Source: JAJTFW01 sp046160245 (GTDB lineage Bacteria > Bacteroidota > Bacteroidia > AKYH767-A > OLB10). From it: a stretch of 18,312 nucleotides of DNA. The position numbers and the translations under genes were made by a program. This document shows positions 15,680 to 18,312 of the stretch, piece by piece (the stretch's first letter is position 1; every line of letters begins with the position of its first letter). The notes beneath the pieces were generated by a model. That model was not told the DNA's origin, made no database searches, and saw only the letters and a program-made list of their open reading frames with translations. Location: contig JBJXGU010000377.1 of the NCBI GenBank assembly GCA_046160245.1, positions 1 to 18,312 on the forward strand, read 5' to 3'.

Positions 15680-15842
15680 AATAATTTCTTAATAAAGTTT
15701 TAATTTTCGACTTGTTAATAAACCGAATGTAGGTGTATGGTCGACACGATGAAATTAAGAATAGTTTCGTAATCAACCAAAAACTGAATAAAATTCAATT
15801 ATTTATTCTCCAAAAAGGACATTTATTAATAGGCATGTCATT
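15680..15842. promoter_or_regulatory. Divergent cphA/cphB promoter region
   Basis: These 163 bases must hold the promoters of both cyanophycin genes. No full TAnnTTTG box with a correctly spaced TTG was found. Near matches are TACATTCG on the minus strand (15731 to 15724) for cphA and TAATTTTC or TAGTTTCG on the plus strand for cphB. A short hairpin-like palindrome, TGAAT-AAA-ATTCA, is near the middle right of the region and could be an operator, but this is weak. Confidence 0.4.
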
Positions 15843-16703
15843 ATGAAAGGTAAACTAATAGCGATTGGGGGGAATGAAGACAAAGGGAATGAGTTGGAGC
15901 CGAATATTCAACAGCGAAACAATTTAAACTACTTTGAATTACAGATTTTATCAAGAATTGTAGAAGAATGCAAAGGTCATAAAGATGCTCATATTGAGGT
16001 AATTACATCGGCTTCGAGTATTCCAGAAGAAGTAGGCGAAAACTACTTGACAGCCTTTGGAAAAATTGGATGTACGAATGTTCAGAGTATGCATATCCGA
16101 AATCGTGCGGATGCGCAGAATCCTGAATTTATAGAGCGAATTAAAAAGTGTGATGGTGTGATGTTATCGGGCGGAAATCAGTTGCGTTTAAGTACCATTT
16201 TTGGAGGAACGGAGATCTTAAGAATCCTACAAAATCGAGTGAACAATGAAGATTTTGTTTTAGCAGGAACCAGTGCTGGAGCGATGGCCATGAGCAATAC
16301 CATGATTTATCAAGGATCGAGTGCGGGAGCATTAATAAAAGGAGAGGTAAAAATTACAACAGGTTTAGCGTTTATGAAAGATGTAATTATCGATTCGCAC
16401 TTTGATAAACGAGGTCGATTTGGACGCTTAGCACAAGCGGTTGCATCAAATCCTTCTTGCATTGGAATTGGTTTAGGAGAAGATACCGGAGTGGTAGTAA
16501 CCGATAATAATCACTTAGAAGCCATCGGATCAGGATTAGTTATTATAGTGGATGGTTATGGGATTCGACATTCTAATATCGCTGATTTAAACGATGGTTC
16601 TCCCATCAGCATCGAAAATTTAGTAGTTCATGTAATGACGAAAGGAAATACTTTTAACTTAAAAGAAAGAAAATTTGCTGCAGAGGAAAAAGTGAATTAT
16701 TAG
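15843..16703 (+). CDS. cphB: Cyanophycinase CphB, intracellular
   Basis: CphB is a peptidase E/S51-type serine exopeptidase that cuts cyanophycin into beta-Asp-Arg dipeptides. The 286 residues have no signal peptide, so the enzyme is cytoplasmic and mobilises the cell's own polymer rather than external cyanophycin. The nucleophile elbow GTSAGA is at 142-147 with Ser144. His186 (in DSHFDKRGRFGRL) and Glu213 (in GLGEDTG) lie at the same spacing as the Ser132/His174/Glu201 triad of the Synechocystis enzyme, offset by 12 in each case. The SGGNQLRL motif (109-116) is also typical. The ATG at 15843 opens the standard GKLIAIGG strand. The gene is divergent from cphA. The isoaspartyl dipeptidase needed to split the product is not in this window. 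A strong terminator follows. Confidence 0.96.
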   Translation: MKGKLIAIGGNEDKGNELEPNIQQRNNLNYFELQILSRIVEECKGHKDAHIEVITSASSIPEEVGENYLTAFGKIGCTNVQSMHIRNRADAQNPEFIERIKKCDGVMLSGGNQLRLSTIFGGTEILRILQNRVNNEDFVLAGTSAGAMAMSNTMIYQGSSAGALIKGEVKITTGLAFMKDVIIDSHFDKRGRFGRLAQAVASNPSCIGIGLGEDTGVVVTDNNHLEAIGSGLVIIVDGYGIRHSNIADLNDGSPISIENLVVHVMTKGNTFNLKERKFAAEEKVNY

Positions 16704-16717
16704 AAAAGTCAACATTC

Positions 16718-16783
16718 AAAAATCCCCTCCCCAGAAGCAGATGCCGCTAAGCGCGTGAACGCTTCTGGGAGGGGATTTTTTTT
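16718..16783 (+). terminator. Strong Rho-independent terminator after cphB
   Basis: A GC-rich stem (16718-16738 with 16761-16780, about 20 bp) carries a one-base C bulge in the left arm, a 22-base loop, and a run of eight T at 16776-16783. It starts 15 bases after the cphB stop. A5 on the left side gives a shorter T run on the minus strand, so weak bidirectional action is possible, though no minus-strand gene ends here. Confidence 0.9.
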
Positions 16784-16851
16784 AGAGAATATTTTTAAAG
16801 CCTTATTCCAACCTGAAATTGTTAATTCTCACGAATTACTTAACCTTTCTG

Positions 16852-16881
16852 TTGGCGATAAAATCAATATTTTTTTATTTG
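16852..16881 (+). promoter_or_regulatory. Possible promoter of the exported Cys-rich protein gene
   Basis: TTG at 16852-16854, a 19-base spacer, and TTTATTTG at 16874-16881, one mismatch from TAnnTTTG. It would give a leader of about 65 bases before the ATG at 16953. The surroundings are very AT-rich, so chance matches are likely. Confidence 0.35.
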
Positions 16882-16952
16882 GATTCATAATATTCTTATA
16901 TTCGTTTATTAATTCATCTAGTTTTAATCTCACTCTTTAATAGTTTCTCTCT

Positions 16953-18312
16953 ATGAAAAAATTTCTATTCCTCATTTTAATCTTCTCAATTCAACATTTC
17001 GTTTCCGCGCAAACTAATCCTATCCCTGTAAATTTTCTATCCAATGACACCATCGGAGCATGTTTAGAGAATCTATTCGTTGCTACTTTTATTGCAAATG
17101 GCTCACATCGCATCAGAATAAAACCTCTCTTAAATTTTAATGTTCCCTCCGTAAATAGTTGCCTAGATTCAATTAACCATCCACAAGTGTTTTTTGCTTT
17201 GGATAGCTCATCGCTAACTGTTAGTGATCAAGTTTTGGATACTAGTACAGGGAAGTGGACAGCTACTATTACTGGTACTGGTATGTGTACCCTTTATTAT
17301 CATATTTATATTGATTGTTCGGTCATCCCAACGGGAGATTCTACTGCTTCTATAACTTTATCACAAGTTTGGACAGATTCTTTAAACCATATTTATTCAT
17401 TTAATGCAAAACTGGATACTTCTGCCTCGGTTGTAGTCCAAAAACCCCATCTTTTAGATATTAGTCCGACAAGTTTTTCCGCCATTTTTTTGGATACACT
17501 CAGTTTAACTTTTATGTATAAAAATACAAATTCAGGTACGGCCAATATACTAGCTCGTTTTTTTCCTGATTCCAGTAATTATTGTTCTAGCTTACCACCC
17601 ATTGGATTATTTTATAGAATCGGAAAATATGGTGCTCCGAACACTTATGTGCCAGGCACAGAAATTCCTATTACTTTATATACATCGGACACGTTGATTT
17701 TTGAAGAATTGGTTATTGATAGTTTATGTGTTTATTGTGATACCGTATGTACCAATGGCACTTGCACAAGAGAAGCCAATTTTAAATGGAAGTGTAATGT
17801 ACCACCTGCAATTAATAATGTTTTCTGTAATGATTGTCAAAATAATTACACCAAAACATATAATGTAACAAACTCCGTCCTGCATCAAGTAAAAGTTGAG
17901 TTAGCTACTTCATCTTTACCCAATATTGACAATGATAAAAGTTGTCTTAATGATACTACCTTTTTAAGTTGGGATTATATTATCACCAATCCAGGAATTA
18001 GTGCCATTGATTCGCTAAAAATAAGTTTGGAATATTTTGGTAATGATGAATTTACTCATCTTACCTTGATACCCGAATCAACTTTCTCTGTAGTATCAAA
18101 TTGCTCTAGTTGTATATTAACTACTAATACTACTTTAAGGGGTTCAGCTTTGTGTAACAATTTAGTTACTGATCCTTTGAGGAGAGCATGGAGTTCTTTA
18201 AAACATTTTCATCCCGGAGACACCGTTTGGGTAAGCTTTAGCACTTTTAGATGTGGGGTAGAAAATGATACAGCTTTACTCAATCTGCCTAAAGCTTTTA
18301 ATCAGTGGAGAT
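16953..18312 (+). CDS. Large exported cysteine-rich protein, N-terminal part (3' truncated by window)
   Basis: An open frame runs from the ATG at 16953 to the window edge with no stop: 453 codons. Residues 1-20 (MKKFLFLILIFSIQHFVSAQ) are a classic signal peptide ending in AQ. The rest is Ser/Thr/Asn-rich and strand-rich, with segments resembling surface beta-sandwich repeats (for example YNVTNSVLHQVKVEL and WDYIITNPGISAIDSLKISL, DUF11/CARDB-like in style). It has 17 cysteines, several clustered: C259, C262, C266, C271, then C281, C292, C295, and C384/C387; these suggest disulfides. Size and style fit surface or type IX-secreted proteins of Bacteroidota, but the sorting domain that would prove this lies beyond the window. 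It follows the cphB terminator and is probably an independent unit. No specific family is recognised. Confidence 0.8.
   Translation, partial: MKKFLFLILIFSIQHFVSAQTNPIPVNFLSNDTIGACLENLFVATFIANGSHRIRIKPLLNFNVPSVNSCLDSINHPQVFFALDSSSLTVSDQVLDTSTGKWTATITGTGMCTLYYHIYIDCSVIPTGDSTASITLSQVWTDSLNHIYSFNAKLDTSASVVVQKPHLLDISPTSFSAIFLDTLSLTFMYKNTNSGTANILARFFPDSSNYCSSLPPIGLFYRIGKYGAPNTYVPGTEIPITLYTSDTLIFEELVIDSLCVYCDTVCTNGTCTREANFKWKCNVPPAINNVFCNDCQNNYTKTYNVTNSVLHQVKVELATSSLPNIDNDKSCLNDTTFLSWDYIITNPGISAIDSLKISLEYFGNDEFTHLTLIPESTFSVVSNCSSCILTTNTTLRGSALCNNLVTDPLRRAWSSLKHFHPGDTVWVSFSTFRCGVENDTALLNLPKAFNQWR

Noticed and set aside
16755..16940. A 61-codon plus-strand frame starting inside the cphB terminator, and a minus-strand frame (about 16941 to 16836) with protein-like wording
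   Set aside because: The plus frame starts with GTG in the terminator stem and reads low-complexity Phe/Ile/Asn. The minus frame is about 34 codons with no recognisable family and a stop in its middle if extended. Either could be a remnant, but the support is too thin.

Overview
The window looks like a chromosomal segment of an AT-rich member of the Bacteroidota (Bacteroidetes). The evidence is the gene content: an ffh-folD-queE string, a TPR/beta-propeller/OmpA protein, a DUF4369-type TlpA thioredoxin, a DUF5916 outer-membrane protein, and exported proteins whose signal peptides end in ...AQ. Shine-Dalgarno sequences are mostly absent, and Bacteroidota-type promoter boxes (TTG / TAnnTTTG) can be found. 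No rRNA, tRNA, CRISPR array, transposase, integrase or phage gene was seen.

Left block (1-4580, + strand): a tightly packed run of five genes, probably one operon. They are the 3' end of ffh (signal recognition particle), folD (folate C1 metabolism), queE (7-deazaguanine/queuosine synthesis), a 657-residue four-domain protein with the architecture of the type IX secretion protein PorE, and a DUF4184 membrane protein. The last gap is one base. The following 371-base gap holds an unusual element: three copies of a short unit, each pairing an ATAAACATA-like box with a three-base-loop hairpin. The stems differ between copies but stay paired. A terminator for the next gene follows.

Middle block (4952-11857): a minus-strand TlpA-like lipoprotein; two small plus-strand genes of unknown function, each with one C-terminal membrane helix (the 49-residue one is easily missed); a minus-strand beta-barrel protein; a plus-strand thioredoxin-fold protein that has lost one of the two redox cysteines; a degenerate intergenic repeat region; and a large minus-strand DUF5916 protein with a well-spaced Bacteroidota promoter right next to its start.

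Right block (11962-16703): a cyanophycin locus. Cyanophycin synthetase (cphA, minus) and intracellular cyanophycinase (cphB, plus) are divergent across 163 bases, so the cell can probably make and mobilise a multi-L-arginyl-poly-L-aspartate nitrogen store. A YdjM-family membrane hydrolase-like gene starts with TTG one base after the cphA stop and is probably translationally coupled to it. A strong terminator closes cphB.

Right edge (16953-18312): the first 453 codons of a large exported, cysteine-rich protein that runs off the window. It may be a surface protein or type IX cargo, but its C-terminus is not visible. I find no clearly new multi-gene system. The best leads are the covarying hairpin element, the cphA-coupled membrane gene and the small membrane-protein pair.
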